64,000 nt of DNA from Vicia villosa (GCF_029867415.1 NW_026705766.1:186001-250000); one strand, 5' to 3'; shown: positions 11,241 through 24,398, counted from the first letter of the stretch. The notes: generated by a model from the sequence alone, not told the origin. Numbers and translations: made by a program.

Positions 11241-14200
11241 GTGGTGGTTCATTGGGGATTCGTTCTGCTAGTTATGGATCTTTGGAGAAGCAATTGCAGA
11301 ATGGATTGTCGCCTATTCAAACGGGGAGGAAACAGGTTAAGATGGTTAAGGAGAAAGAGAGATTGTTTCATTGGATCTGTAAATTTGCTGGCAGGAAGAA
11401 GGTGGGAATGCTGTTTTTGTGTGTTATATCTGCTGCTGTTTTCGTCTGGGTTTTGTACGTTGGAAAAGGTTTCCTCTTTTCTTTCACTTTCTAATGTTTT
11501 CTAATGTTTTGGTTTTTAGTTGTTATCTGATTTTTTGATTGTTTTGTAGTTTGTGTACTCTAGTGGCTTTTTAGCTTTTAGGTGGTTTGTTACTTTAGAA
11601 AATTTCGTATGGGTTATGTCGTTTTTATATTCTTTTTGGTTTTCATTACCAGTATCCGGCCCACTGGATCGTCTGATTTGGTTCGGGGTCAATTTTGACA
11701 TCAAGTGGTTCTGGATTAATGTGATTACTTATTAGATGTATTGGTGAATTTAGGAGTGTTTTGTTGGGGGAGATAGTTTTTTGTGATTCATGTATTGTTG
11801 TCGATTGCGGATCACGGGAAGTTGTGGTTTGTTTAAATTCTGTTGTGCAATGGTGCTATAGATGTTATTTGTAGATTGTGGAACAAGAGTGATTGGTTAT
11901 GATTTTGTTATGCTGTAGGTGTTATATCTAATGGGACTGGATTTGTGTGATTCCAACTTTTGATTGATGTGATTACTGATTAGATTTATCCTTCATCTAT
12001 CGAATTTAGGATTCATGCATTGTTGTCAATTGCAGATTGCAGAAAATAGAAGATAACTTGTTTTTTTTTTTTTGTGATTCATGCATTGTTGTCAATTGCA
12101 GATTGCAGAAAATAGTGTTTTTTTTTTGTGTGATTCATGCATTGTTGTCAATTGCAGATTGTAGAAAATCACATTTTCTTGTGATTCGTGCATTGTTTTC
12201 AATTGAGGATTGCAGAAAATAGTGGTTTGTTAAAATTCTGATGGGCAACGGTGCTATAATTGTTATTTGCTCTTTGCAAACCAAGAGCAATTTGTTAAAA
12301 TTTCTATAGCTGCTACTTAACACCATTGGGTTCACGTGATTTCAACGTTTAATTTTTGTGGCATGGCTTGCTTTCAGGTGAGGATTCACAAGAGGGGAAT
12401 GGTGTGCAAAACATCAGTGTGAATGAGAGTATGTCTATAAATGATTCTCCGTCTATCGTCTCCGCGGCAAAGGCCATTGCTAAAAATTTGCTGCTACCCC
12501 CAAGTTATTTTCTGGGTTATAATCTTCCTCCGGGGCATCCGTGTAATAGTTTTACACTCCCTCCACCACCAGCTGATAAAAAACGTACCGGGCCACGACG
12601 TAAGTTCTAGTGTTTTTTTTTACTACTTGATATCTCAGATGTATGTTACTTTGTTCTTAGTAATTCACAATAGTATCCTTCATCCTGATTGTTTCGTCAA
12701 ATTTAGATAGCTCATGATAGCATGAAAGGCTTAGGCGATGCTTTGGATTACTTAATGTTATTGATATTGTTCCTTAACATATTGACATGTTCGCTTTTCA
12801 GCATGCCCGGTATGCTACCTTCCTGTGGATGAAGCCATCGGACTCATGCCAGAGTATCCCTCGCCGTCTCCAGTGCTTAAGAATTTAACATTTATCTATG
12901 AGGAAAATCTAAGCAGAGATGGAGAATTTGGTGGTTCGGACTTTGGTGGATATCCCACTTTGGCGCAAAGAAATGATTCTTTTGATATACGGGAGTCAAT
13001 GTGTGTGCACTGCGGGTATGTGTTAGTTATTGTTAGATTATAGATTTGCCTATCTAAATATCTTTGTGCGTTAGAGAATAGTCTTTACTGCTATAGTTTG
13101 TCTGTCTCAGTAATGTAGGATGTTTCTCCTCCCCTTTTGCTCACATCTGTTCATTCTGCATCTTCATTGATGCATATATACATCATTCAGATTTGTTAGA
13201 GGAATTAAACCTGGCCGCAACACAGGATTTGACATGGATGAAGATGACCTCCTTGATATGGAGCAATGCCGTGGCATAGTTGTCGCGTCAGCCGTATTTG
13301 GTCTGTATTTTGCTGTTTCTACTTTCATTGAATTGCTTAATCTTGTACTTTCCTGATGAATTAAATCTTTTGTGTAGGAAATTTTGATGAGATAAATGAG
13401 CCAAAAAACGTAAGCGAGCATTCAAAGAACACTGTATGCTTCCTTATGTTTGTAGATGAAGAAACAGAAAAGTATTTGACGAGTTCTGGCAGGCTGGGAA
13501 CCAGCAAGAAGATTGGTTTGTGGAGAATTATTGTTGCACGTAATCTTCCTTATACAGATGCAAGACGTACAGGGAAGGTCTGGATTATATGTCAGCAAGC
13601 ATTGTCATGATATTACTGTGAACTAGATATTAGCATACATGCTGTTAGTAATATATGTTGCTGAGTTTTTTAATGATATGATCTTGTTGTCTCTCTGTAA
13701 TCTACCTTGGAGTTTTCTTTAAGCCTTATCAACTGACCCTTAAACACGGAAAGGAAATGGAAAGGGGGAAAAAGACTTAGATCAATATACATAATATTGG
13801 CTAGATCCTCTGGTTTAGGCATTATGATGATTTTTTTTTAATTCAAAATATATACTTTTAGCTTTTAAGTATGAATTGGAATAGCAAAGTATCACTTGCT
13901 TTTTTTACTGTTCACCATGTTGTACTTTACTACTTCTATGTACTTGTAACTTACTAATTTTTCCACAGATTCCAAAGCTTCTACTGCATAGAATGGCTCC
14001 AAATGCCCGCTACTCTATATGGCTTGATGGAAAGCTTGAGCTTGTTGTTGATCCATATCAAATTCTTGAAAGGTATGTTTTAGTGTTGCTCATGTGAAAA
14101 TTGTGATCCCATTTCACTCCTTCATTTGTATATCATCTGATATGAGCTTCAAATTTCTGTTTAACTCTACTGGAAATTGATACCATGCACTATTATAAGT

Positions 14201-16546
14201 TATAAGAGTTCTCCAATAGAAGTTTGACCTCTGCCTATAATGTGTGTTTTATTTCATTTCATTTTTCAATTTAGAATAACTAGTTTCGATTGATGAGAAA
14301 ATTCAAAATACCCACTTGAAATACTAACTAGAATGGTGCTGTTTACTACCTCAGATGCATCAGGAGATGTCAAACTTTTTATATGCTTGTAGTATATGTC
14401 TCTTAGTTTTACCAAATACCAAGAATGGTTATTTGAGTATTCTTCATTCAGTTTCACAATTGTTCTATCTGTATTGTCTAGTCTTCATGATAGCCTAGAA
14501 TTAAAAATGAAGAAAGAACTAAGCTTCTAGGCTTCGAGTGTTAACAGACTCCAGGGTAATGGGGTATAAAACAGTAGAATTGAGTTTAATTTTTTTGTCC
14601 TCTTTCATTCATATATGAAACGAATGAATTGCCATGTGACTCTTCATTAATACAGTAATGGTAACAATTTTAAAATCTTACTACTGAAATTGAAAAATCT
14701 AGAAGCAAATCTAAACGGAATCAAAATGACTTCTTGGTGGTTGGAACCTATGGCAGCTGGCAGAATAGCAATGTATCCCTTTTGCTCATGTCACATGTAA
14801 TCCTTCATCCACAGAGGGCTTAAGTGAGCTTAGTGGTCCATTCTCACTTGTTGAGCTTTCTCCTTAGACATCTTTATGATTCTTTCAGTCAATATTATAA
14901 TAGACTTCTTATTATGGGCAGTTATGGGAAGTGATCTTAGTTATGTGTAGCAGTTATGGGTTATGTGTAGTACTTATGTGTTACTGTTTTAAGAATAAAT
15001 ATAGAAAGGAAAAGAGAAAGTAGTTACATGTGTAATACACCTTATTCTTGTCCGATTTTCATTTAATCCCCCAACAGCATTCAAAGAACAGTTGCTCAAT
15101 TGAGCTCGTAATAAACTACACTTGAGTCATTTACTCATTTATCGTCTTCCTAATCTTCCAGATACTAACTTATCCATTTTGACCCGAATGTAGAATTCCT
15201 CTCTGGGCTGACATAGCCGTGATTTCGTAAGAGTAGAAGCCCTGGCTTGGATACATGCTGCAGATAAGAATAGATTAAAAACCTTGATCTCACTTGCTCT
15301 TACTGTAAATTAGAATAATTAAGTATCTTCATGTCAATTGTGATGTTAGTCAGCTTTCCTCAACATTGATACTCATCATCAGGAGCTAGCATAAATGAAA
15401 TTATCAATCATCACCTTTAAAGAACTTTCTTAGATCCATATTTTCTAGGATGATAGAGCTGATGTTTCTGATATACGTAAACGTGTAATGCCAGCAGCTT
15501 CTTGTGTTGCTTCATCTTTTAACTTTTCATATACCTATATATGCTGACTTTGTAATAGCTTTTTTTTTGCTCTGTCTGGATAGAAAACATATTTTGGCTC
15601 ATAAATTACTCTGATCCTCAACTAGGTTTTTGTGGAGGACCAATGCAACTTTTGCAATATCCAAGCATTATAGACGCTTTGATGTATTTGTTGAGGCCGA
15701 AGCAAATAAAGCTGCTGCAAAGTATGATAATGCCTCCATTGACTTCCAGATCGATTTTTACAAAAACGAGGGACTGACTCCGTATTCGGAGGCCAAACTT
15801 CCTCTTATAAGTGGTAGGTTAAACTTTGTTTCCTTCTTGGATAAGACTCATCTTGTTCAACTTTGACTATTTTTCCCAACCTTGATAATGCTCAATTGCA
15901 GATGTTCCTGAGGGATGTGTAATAATACGAGAGCATATTCCTATTAGCAACCTCTTTACTTGTCTTTGGTTCGGCGAAGTTGACCGATTTACTTCTAGGG
16001 ACCAGATTAGTTTCTCAACTGTCCGGGACAAATTTTTGTCGCGGGTGGATTTTCATTTTCACATGTTCTTGGATTGCGAAAGACGCAACTTCGTAGTTCA
16101 GGTAATTGTTTTATTTTGTTTGTATAAAATATCTCGGATGCGACGGTTCTGTCTTTGCAGAGAGACTTTTGTAGCCTTTTTTGGCTTATGAGAAGTGAGA
16201 ATCCATATGCATCTGATTGATCTTTAATATCTGATTTTGCACCATTCTCTTGGATCGTCTCTAACTATAAGATTCTCTTACATAGCTGTAATCCAATCTT
16301 ATTTTGTGCTTACAGAAATACCATAGGGGTGTATTAGGGCGGCTATCTGCGCCAGTGGTTGTTGCTCTCAACCCTCCACCGCCGCTCTTGTCTCCCCCTC
16401 CTCCACTGCATATGCTTGAAAATACACAAGAAAAAGTTATTCCAATAACTAGGAGAGGCCCTGGAAGGCGCGGAAAAGATAAAAGACCGGGTTCTAGGCG
16501 CCACCGCAAAGTTGCGGCCGGAAATAGAGACATTGAAGCAAATTAA
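11237..16546 (+). CDS. MUCI70: DUF616 probable hexosyltransferase, MUCI70-like
   Basis: Nine coding exons join as 11237-11468, 12378-12599, 12802-13015, 13191-13300, 13378-13577, 13969-14072, 15626-15813, 15902-16101 and 16316-16546. All introns are GT-AG and the 566-codon frame is intact. The product has a basic cytosolic N-terminus, one membrane helix at about residues 56-75 and a lumenal region, the layout of a type II Golgi protein. The DUF616 domain spans about residues 215-460 (MCVHCGFVRGIKPGRNTGF, CRGIVVASAVFGNFDEI, PEGCVIIREHIPISN, LWFGEVDRFTSRDQ). A proline-rich stretch and an arginine/lysine-rich tail follow. Arabidopsis MUCI70 is implicated in seed mucilage polysaccharide synthesis. 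Orthology is judged from N-terminal and domain resemblance recalled from the family; other DUF616 paralogues exist. Catalysis here is inferred. Confidence 0.88.
11647..11713 (-). repeat. SINE-related fragment in intron 1
   Basis: This 67-bp stretch resembles the left part of the SINE at 31753-31911: both have GGTTCGGG.GTCA, then GACATCAAGTGGTTC or GGCATCAAGTGATTC. It lacks the B-box end. Likely a 3' fragment of the same or a related SINE family, in the same orientation. Confidence 0.5.
12009..12222 (+). repeat. Tandem repeats with acceptor-like ends in intron 1
   Basis: Four copies of a unit containing CATTGTTGTCAATTGCAG begin near 12009, 12076, 12132 and 12183, separated by T-runs. A weaker relative lies near 11788. 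The first three repeats present a T-rich tract followed by TTGCAG, resembling a 3' splice site. The fourth has TTGAGG. The true acceptor used in the gene model is at 12376-12377. Confidence 0.75.
14073..15625. other. Long intron 6 of the DUF616 gene
   Basis: This 1.55-kb intron is the longest in the gene. It starts GTATG and ends CTAG. No element with paired ends was recognised in it; a TTATGTGTAG-rich stretch at about 14930-14990 looks repetitive but was not assigned. Confidence 0.7.
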
Positions 16547-17339
16547 AAGTTTTGTTTTGGGTGATTATATCATAAATTTTTGTTGTTGTTTTTTTCTTTT
16601 GGTATTCTACCTACGAAAATCATTCATTGCTGAGCTGAGGGAAAATGTGGAAGTAGAAGATGAATGTTGTATTGTTTCCACACGGACACTCTTATTCTTT
16701 ATACTTTGTGCAATTGTCAAACGTTGTTGATTTTTTTGTTGTATATATATAATATAAAGTAAAATTTCAATAATTATCATAATGGTTGCTACTTATGATC
16801 ATTCCATGCATGTATTTTGTGGTTCCATTTTTAGAAGGAAAGGTATAGCTGTCAAAATTTTACTCCAGTATAAAATATATTGATAATGATGTTTTCCCTC
16901 TTTTTGTTTGATTATTGATGATGTGAAAAATTAGTGTTGGTAATTTGTCGACGCATAGAGCTGTCAAAATGGGTTCGGTCCATCGGGCCGGCTCAAAAGT
17001 CGAACAATTTAGCATGGGTTGGGCCGTAAAATACCTTTAAAAAACACGACTCTGTCTTTTTGGACCAGCCTATCGGGCCTATGTTTTTAATGGACTGGGC
17101 TGGGCCAAACGGGCTTTGGGTTGACCTATTAAAAAAAAGATTTTGGTAAATTTTGGAGAAAAACGATTGAGATAAGATATGATTGCATAAATGTGTTTTC
17201 AAGTGATAAAGAAAAGTTAAAGAGGATGAAGATATATTTTCAAAATGATGTGATCAAGGAAATGATTGTGAGATGAAGAGAAAATTTGATAAGTATTGGT
17301 GATAAAAGTTACTTTGTTCTTTTACATGTAGGTTTTTGT

Positions 17340-17645
<306 letters not shown>

Positions 17646-17736
<91 letters not shown>
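17646..17736. repeat. (TA)n microsatellite between MITE copies A and B
   Basis: A continuous TA tract of about 45 repeats joining the two MITE copies. Confidence 0.98.
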
Positions 17737-17739
<3 letters not shown>

Positions 17740-17926
17740 AGCATATCAAATGAGAGCATTTTTAAATGAGAAATGAGAGGAATAAATATCAACCATTGGA
17801 TTCATCAAGAGAGAGAAATTAATAGCCTCATTAATGTATTAACATTCTCTCTCATGATGAATCCAATGGTTGATATTTTTTCCTCTCATCTCTCATTTAA
17901 AAAATACTATCACTTGATATGCTCCC
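17737..17926. mobile_element. Foldback MITE copy B
   Basis: A 190-bp near-palindrome starting GGGAGCATATCAAATGAG and ending CACTTGATATGCTCCC, same family as copy A. (TA)n lies on the left; on the right a TCCCTAAA spacer precedes another TA tract. Confidence 0.9.
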
Positions 17927-17930
17927 TCCC

Positions 17931-17932
<2 letters not shown>

Positions 17933-18020
<88 letters not shown>
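17933..18020. repeat. (TA)n microsatellite right of MITE copy B
   Basis: TA tract of about 43 repeats. Confidence 0.97.
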
Positions 18021-18023
<3 letters not shown>

Positions 18024-18335
18024 CATCACTTATATATGCTTATGATGACTCTCTACTTATATTATGTTACATTTATCCATTACATTTTTTTTATAAAATT
18101 TAAACTATAATATTAAAATACGGGTTGGGGTGGCCCATCAGGCTGCACGGGCCTTTAAGAAATGGGTCGGACTTATTTTATGTAGCCCATTAAGTAATCG
18201 GGCCGGGCTTACCCATTTAAACATATTAGCCCATCGGGCTGAAGCGGGTTGGGTCGGGCCGAGCTTACCCATTTAAACATATTGGCCCACCCGACCGAAG
18301 TGGATTGGGTCGGACCGGCCCATTTGACAGCTCTA

Positions 18336-20135
18336 CGTATGAGTATGAATATTACGGGATAACCAGGCTTGTGCATACGCTAGCATACCAAAGTTGAAGT
18401 TAACGAAGTTAGATAGAAGTTAGATAGGTGTAATTATAAGAATGAATGGAAAAATACATGTCTCGGTACATGAGCGAACTTATATAGGATGAGCGGTTAA
18501 AAGCACTTTTGTTTGGATTGATGTATAATGTGAGAGATCTTCTGATCAAATTCAACGACTGATGATGAGTGGATGGTTTGGATCTGGTGCGTGGTCTTTT
18601 GGAGAGGGACTTCTTAATCACCTCCATTCATGCATGGGTATTTTGGATTGAGCCTTTGGCATTGGGTCGTTTTTTATGGGTCGTCTGGCCGAGGCCAATC
18701 TTAGAACATCCCCTAAGTCCTTTGTGATGGAAATTCTGAGACCGACTTTAATGTAATCGAGCAGATACCTATCCTGGAGTCAGGACTGGAGATGTGTTGA
18801 GTAGGAGTAGGTAATCTTGGAAACATGCGCATTAAATGCTTGTCTTGTAATTGAAATGTTTCACGATTTATTTTCTCCATGTGACCCCAAGCTTTAGTAA
18901 ACATAGGCGGTGCCTTAAGAGCACTCGAGTGCTATGATAGGATTTAGGCCAAATCTGGGTCGTTGGTCATGATAATGTGTCTTCCTCATTCCTTGGTCCT
19001 AGATTGTGGGGCAACATGCTACCAATATATACAAGATCAAATGACAAACCAGATTCTCTTGTTTTTTTCTTTGTTAAACCATTAATTTTCCCGCTTCTTC
19101 ACTATTGTGTTTCACACAACGTTTTCCGCTATCCTTTTCTTCTAGTTTTTTCTTTCTCTATTTTGATGACGCTTTTCGTAGTTTGAGTGGTTCAACGTCT
19201 TCGTACATCAAACGTTGTGGTTCTTGAAGGTAATAATATCGATTTTTCTTTTTACACCTTTGTTTGTCATTCGCTAGGATTCTTGTTGCGGTTGTTATGG
19301 GAAACCCGAACGCTGACGACATTCCTCAATGGGAAAAATCCAGTCTTAAAGAAGTCGCCAAGGTTTTGCTTTCCCACCTTTTCCTTTAACTAATCCAAAG
19401 CTCGTAGATGATCTCAAGCGAGATCGAAAGGTCCAAACCTATATTAGGACACACCGACGTGCTTTTGATTATGATCAAACTGATAATGAAGTTATGTGAT
19501 GGAGAGAATCACAATCATGTGTTCATACTTACGATCATTCTTTTTTATTTGTTGAAATTGAAGCGGGAATGAGTCGATTTAACCAATAGAATGATACGAA
19601 GTCCAAAAGTGAATATCGTCCATCGTGGATAGACTAGGTTACTTGGACACAATTTTCGTCTTCGTTGGTAAAGAGGTTTGGACAATGCTTTTACTGAGGT
19701 AGGTCTGTCTTCAGACTAGGGGGTTGATCTTAGAAAAATGATAAGAGATTGTGCAACAAATATTAGGGATGTGTTCTCCATTTCCACGAATGTTTTTTTT
19801 CCGGATATGGTTCAAACTTCCTTTCAACTACTTTGAGGTGGGGGTTCTCAACCATATGAGAATTTCCCCCTCGCAATTGCATCTTGTGAGCTGACTTACA
19901 TCAAACTTTTTCAATATTGGTGTGAATATAAAGGTATTTGCCGACTCTGACACTCTTCTTTCACATTTTCAACATCCAACGTACCTCTGCCGATTCGAAG
20001 TGAGGTCAAGGTTTTCCCTCTCTTAGGCAACACAAAAAGATGTTCAAGGTATTTGTGAAAGTATTTGTGAGATCAGGCCTGGTGTACCCTCAAGGTGCAA
20101 CAAACTAACCATGTTTTAGTGTCAAAACCATTTCT
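18336..20135. other. Non-coding stretch, probable decayed retroelement
   Basis: No intact gene was seen. A possible promoter (TATATA near 19023) is followed by a pyrimidine-rich leader and a short frame beginning MGNPNADDIPQWEKSS near 19298, which then breaks. This looks like the start of a decayed element gag or similar protein but was not matched to a family. Confidence 0.35.
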
Positions 20136-20653
20136 TGTTAGGGTCAGGTACGCATATTTATTTTCTCGGTGGCTTTGTGAGAGACACACCACATATTCAC
20201 CCAAAACTTTAAGGTGATAGGTGTATGTGTCCTCTCACTTATAAAGTGCTCAACCTCCACTTTTATAAGCAATGTGGGACTAACCACTCACACTTGTACA
20301 CAACAATCTCCTCCTCAAGTGTGATTCCATCCACTGTGCTCCCCCTTAAGCAGAAGCTATTTCATCCACATACATTTGTACTGCCGTTGCAGACACTAAA
20401 ACGGAACACGCTGCCTGACCACCACATTATCCAAAAGACTTTTGATATAAGGAGCCATTCGCTTAATTGAACCAGGCTCTGATACCATTTGTTAGAACTA
20501 GGCACTTTTGTGAGAGACACACCATTTATTCACCCAAAATCTTAAGGTAATAGGTGAGTGGGTTCTCCCACTTATAAATGTTCAAGTCATCACATTCCTA
20601 TCCAATGTGAGACTATTTTTCCACTTACTCACACTTGCATTATTATTCAAACA
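20136..20653 (-). mobile_element. TRIM-type miniature LTR element
   Basis: Two related copies share TGTGAGAGACACACCA (from 20177 and 20511), TTCACCCAAAA, CTCCCACTTATAAA-type words and an ACTCACACTTG end. Between them lie a pyrimidine tract, TCTCCTCCTC (a polypurine tract on the minus strand), and GCTCTGATACCA (20476-20487), the complement of the initiator-tRNA-Met primer site TGGTATCAGAGC. This order gives minus orientation. The internal part is about 180 bp and non-coding, as in TRIMs. The outer borders are approximate. Confidence 0.75.
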
Positions 20654-21189
20654 ATAGTTTAGTGTTCACAAAAAGAAAGCATTGATTAGTCAGTGGAAGA
20701 AAGTTAATGAGTTGGATTAAGAAACGAATGGGGATGATTATCCCTTAATAAGCACACTTTGACCAATTAGAAAAAAGGGCGCAATTGGTTCTTCATTTGT
20801 ATATTGCTTTCTTATATGGTAGATTAACAAGTTTTTAATAATCGAATTTGGATATGGATAATTCAAATAACCGGTTAATTTGAGCATCCATAACTCAGTC
20901 TGTGTAAAATTTATGGTTGTTTGAAGAAGATTCGTGGATTGATCCTATGTAAAAGTTCAAGTTGTTTGTAAGGTTGTTTGAGCTGATCCTATATAAAATC
21001 TTTAAGATTTTTTAGTGGAAATCTCAAGAGAAAACTCTTGGGAACTGGAGTAAGTTAAGTGGTTTAGGTCAAATCAAGATAAATGTTTAATGTGATATTT
21101 CTTTCCCTGGTTTCTTTTATTTGTGTTGTTTATTATTCCCGTTGCTTATTTCCCTGTCTATTCTCTTCTATATTATTGTGTTGCTTTAT

Positions 21190-21776
21190 CTTTTTTTTAA
21201 GCAAAAGGGTACCAATAAAAAGCACTAGGGGTGCTATAAACCCAAGAATACAACAAGAGAAAAAAGAAGGGGACACAACCCCCCAACTAATTAACAAAAG
21301 ACTAGCCTATGATCAATATACCAATCCCCCCAAGAACCATTACAAACCCCTTTATAAAACACTAATAACCACTCCCAAGAAATCAATTTGATCAAACACA
21401 AACCATCAAAAGAAGACAATACAAGGCTATTGAAAATAATATCATTCCTACATTTCCACACCACCCAACAAAAAATCAACCCAAAGAACCACCCAAAATC
21501 TAAAGAAAAGGCTGCTTTGCAAGAATCCTCCAACCAAAGAAGATGATCTAAAATAGAAGCATTCAGAGCAACATTAACCAACCGAAGCCAAATAAATAAA
21601 TGATTCCACCATAAACTAGTTATCCCACAAGCAAGAAAGAGGTGATCTAAATTCTCTTCAACTTCTAAGCACAACAGACATTGCACAATACTATTGGTTA
21701 CTAGAAAGCCACGTTTTGCCAACTCCATCTTCGTATGAAGCCTATTCCAAATCAACCTCCATCCAAAAAGATTCTA
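21190..21776 (-). pseudogene. 5'-truncated LINE tail with zf-RVT domain
   Basis: On the minus strand an open frame (21291-21755) reads IWNRLHTKMELAKRGFLV, CLLCLEVEENLDHLFLAC and FWWNHLFIWL-like text, then VVWKCRNDIIFN. This is the zf-RVT region and 3' end of a plant LINE. A run of T on the plus strand at about 21191-21199 fits a poly(A) tail on the minus strand. Only the last ~0.6 kb is present, typical of 5' truncation. Confidence 0.8.
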
Positions 21777-22720
21777 ACATAAACGATTTTAAATCAAATT
21801 AAATTTATAAATTAATTTTTTGGAAATCTGAATAACACAATTTATCCCTCGTGTTTGGAGTTAGTTAGTCAACATAAACTTATTAGTGGAAATCTAGATG
21901 AATTTGAGAACGAAAACACACATAAAGAGAAAAAGAGAATGACGAAAAGTAGGAACCCTTCAAGAAGAAAGCAAACGACGAGGGAGAACAAGAGTGAAAT
22001 GAGAAGGGAAAAAAATAGAGAAGTGAATCATTATAGTATATATAGGTTCACCCTCTTTAAAGATCAGAAGATGAACAAATAAAACTTCATCGGTTAAAAA
22101 ACAAAGCCTCAAAGGATCGTATACCTACCATTGAATAAGTGCCATAATATCATAGATGACGTCATCTAAGCAATGAGGACATTTATGGTTTCTAGATAAT
22201 AATCACACGAAGCCTTCGAAACGACATATGGTAGAGAGTAAATGCAGCATATCTCTAAAAGTTCCATTAAACCCTAACAAATTAAAAGGATAATATCAAA
22301 GATCAAGATATATGAGAGAGGTAAGGTTGAATGAAATATCCAAAAAAAAACTTAGGAGCACGTTGGCTGAGAGATCTCCATGGAGAGCGATCTAGATCAC
22401 AAGCTACAACACGCTTCACTAGACCAAGCTTGGAGGCTATTGTTCATGTATAAGTTGTCGAATATATTTAATAGTCCAATAAGAACGTTGTTGACCCATG
22501 ATGAAAAATACCTAATTTGATTCGTGAAAGTCAGAGATCATTGGATTACGGTAAGGTATCAACAAACCTCAATCACCCAAAATAGGCGCATCTAAAAGAA
22601 GTTTCAAGACCTCGTAAACACGCATGAGTCAGCCCCATAATTAAATTAAAAAAAAAAACTTATATTTAATTAACTTATTGAAAAATTATTGTATTTTTTA
22701 AAGATGGGAGAGTATTTCGA
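21777..22720. other. Intergenic stretch, nothing recognised
   Basis: AT-rich sequence with no convincing frame. A basic, repetitive 75-codon frame at 21855-22082 has no recognisable domain and atypical composition, so it is not called. Confidence 0.5.
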
Positions 22721-22809
22721 TGTGATTACCGACGTTCATTCATGACAACGAGGGATTACAAAATTTACAAATATCCAATTTCCACCGTGAACTCTCCTGA
22801 CGGCACCGC

Positions 22810-23117
22810 CACGTGTTATTCTCGCAGACAATCTTAATCAACCCGGGTCCCACCAGATCCTTATCTTCCAAGTTTAGAATCTCTCTCCCTCACCATTTCA
22901 GAATCTCATTAACTCCAACATTAATCAACTTAACCCTAACTAATCTTCTAATTAACCTCCTTAATTAATCTTTTCTTCACCTATTTTGATTCACACAGAG
23001 ATAGAGCGCGTTAGAGTTAGGGTTTTACAGATTCCAATGTCTCTCCCCTGAAAATCCGAATCTCTCACCGCCGATCCACTTCCGATTCCGATTCCGATCC
23101 CGATCCCGATTCCGATC
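22810..23117 (+). promoter_or_regulatory. G-box, uORF and hexanucleotide repeat before the 4-TM gene
   Basis: CACGTG at 22810-22815 is a G-box, a bZIP/bHLH target. No clear TATA box was seen; the leader is rich in CT. A uORF of four codons (ATG at 23037, TGA at 23049-23051) precedes the main start. From about 23078 to 23117 the leader is a run of GATTCC/GATCCC units reaching the start codon. Regulatory effect is inferred. Confidence 0.5.
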
Positions 23118-23118
23118 A

Positions 23119-23556
23119 ATGGGATCGTCATCGGCGTTCTTCGTCATCTGCATTCTCCACTCCATCATCGCCGTCACGAGCGGCGCTCTCATGATGTTCT
23201 ACATGAAAGAGGTCTACACGTTCGGCCACGGCGTTCAAACAGCAACAAAGCTTCTCGGATCCACGCCGCACGATCAGCTCCTCATCAGAACCTCCGATTC
23301 GTTCTCCGGTTTGTTGCTTGTTGCGATTGGATTTCTCATTTTCATGGTTTCGTTTGTTAAGGATCGCGATTTTCAACACCTGTTTGCTAAGGGGTGTATT
23401 TTGTTGCATGTGTTTATGGCGTTGTGGAGGATTTACTTTGAGAGGAAGGTGGAGGATCTTGCTTGGGATTGGCTTAGGCAAACTGTGGGTGATGTTCTCT
23501 TGGCTCTTTCTTGGGTTTTCTTCCTTATTTACTCGTGGAGAGAGAAGTATGATTAG
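23119..23556 (+). CDS. Small four-helix membrane protein of unknown function
   Basis: An intact single-exon frame of 145 codons begins MGSSSAFFVICILHS and ends WREKYD. Four hydrophobic segments occur at about residues 7-29, 63-80, 89-107 and 123-140. The loop after helix 1 has TFGHGVQTA and TPHDQLLIRTSDSFSG; a short basic stretch (FVKDRDFQHLF) follows helix 2. Both termini are probably cytosolic. I recognise this as a plant-type conserved small membrane protein, possibly of a DUF family such as DUF7865, but I cannot confirm the family or a function. GC-rich first-exon codon use, a 5' leader with promoter-like motifs and lack of stops support a real gene. Transcript 3' end not located. Confidence 0.85.
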   Translation: MGSSSAFFVICILHSIIAVTSGALMMFYMKEVYTFGHGVQTATKLLGSTPHDQLLIRTSDSFSGLLLVAIGFLIFMVSFVKDRDFQHLFAKGCILLHVFMALWRIYFERKVEDLAWDWLRQTVGDVLLALSWVFFLIYSWREKYD

Positions 23557-23937
23557 TTTTTATTTTCTTTCCTTTTTTGTTTCTTTGAATTTTCTCTATC
23601 GGATGATTGTGATTATGAATTTTCTGTTTTTAATTTACTCTGTAAAAATCAGATCGATATCACATGTTTTTTTTATTAATCAAGTGAGTATTTAAGTTGT
23701 GAATTACCTTACATTGAGTTCAAATTGCAGTAATGGAGTATCTTCATTGACTTGTTATTTTTGGGTTTGTAACTTCAGTATGTCGAATTTGAATTGAATT
23801 GTGAATTGAATTGTTCATTGAGTTATTTGAAACTTATCCTGATTGCTTTGGATTTTTGATGGTTTTCTTTGTGATTCTGAGTTGGAATTTTTTTACTTGA
23901 GTTTTTCTTGAATGACTATGAAAATTGAGTTGAAATT

Positions 23938-24398
23938 AGAGTAGTCAATAGCGGCCAATAGCAGTGCTATCCCGCTATAGCGGATCAGAGCTGGGAGCAG
24001 AGGGCGGCCGCTATGGGAAGAGCCTTTGCACTATAGCAGCCATTATATGGTAAGTAGCGGGTAGAGGAGCGGTCGCTATTGGGTAAATAGAGGGGGCGGA
24101 GTGGTTTCTGTCCTGCCATCCTTTTCCCCTTTGAAAAACCAAAATTTCCTTTTAATTTAAAACGTTTGAAGGAAAAATCACGCTTCTGCACTTCAGTAAT
24201 TCCAAAGGAAAAATCACAAATACCTTCCTCACCTTTCTCTGGATATTATTCTTACCTCTGCACTTCATGTTTATTATTATTATTCATGTAATTTGTCCTA
24301 AAAATGATCAAATAGTGGCCATCCCATGCTATACGCTATCACGCTACCTTATTTTTGAGGTCGGCCGCTCCACACCACTATCCGGGATCGACTACTCT
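23938..24398. mobile_element. MITE with AGAGTAGTC inverted ends
   Basis: The left end AGAGTAGTC (23938-23946) is mirrored by GACTACTCT (24390-24398). The interior contains many versions of TAGCGGCC and GCTATAGCGG and no transposase. These CG-rich TAGCGG words are common in plant hAT-like MITEs. Target duplication not identified. Confidence 0.6.

Noticed and set aside
16304..16546. Proline/arginine-rich frame as a separate small gene
   Set aside because: It is the last exon of the DUF616 gene, in frame after a GT-AG intron.
20225..20470. 81-codon plus-strand frame as a gene
   Set aside because: It spans the LTR, polypurine tract and primer site of a TRIM element.
23128..23481. 117-codon minus-strand frame
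   Set aside because: It is the antisense shadow of the membrane-protein gene, with no domain of its own.
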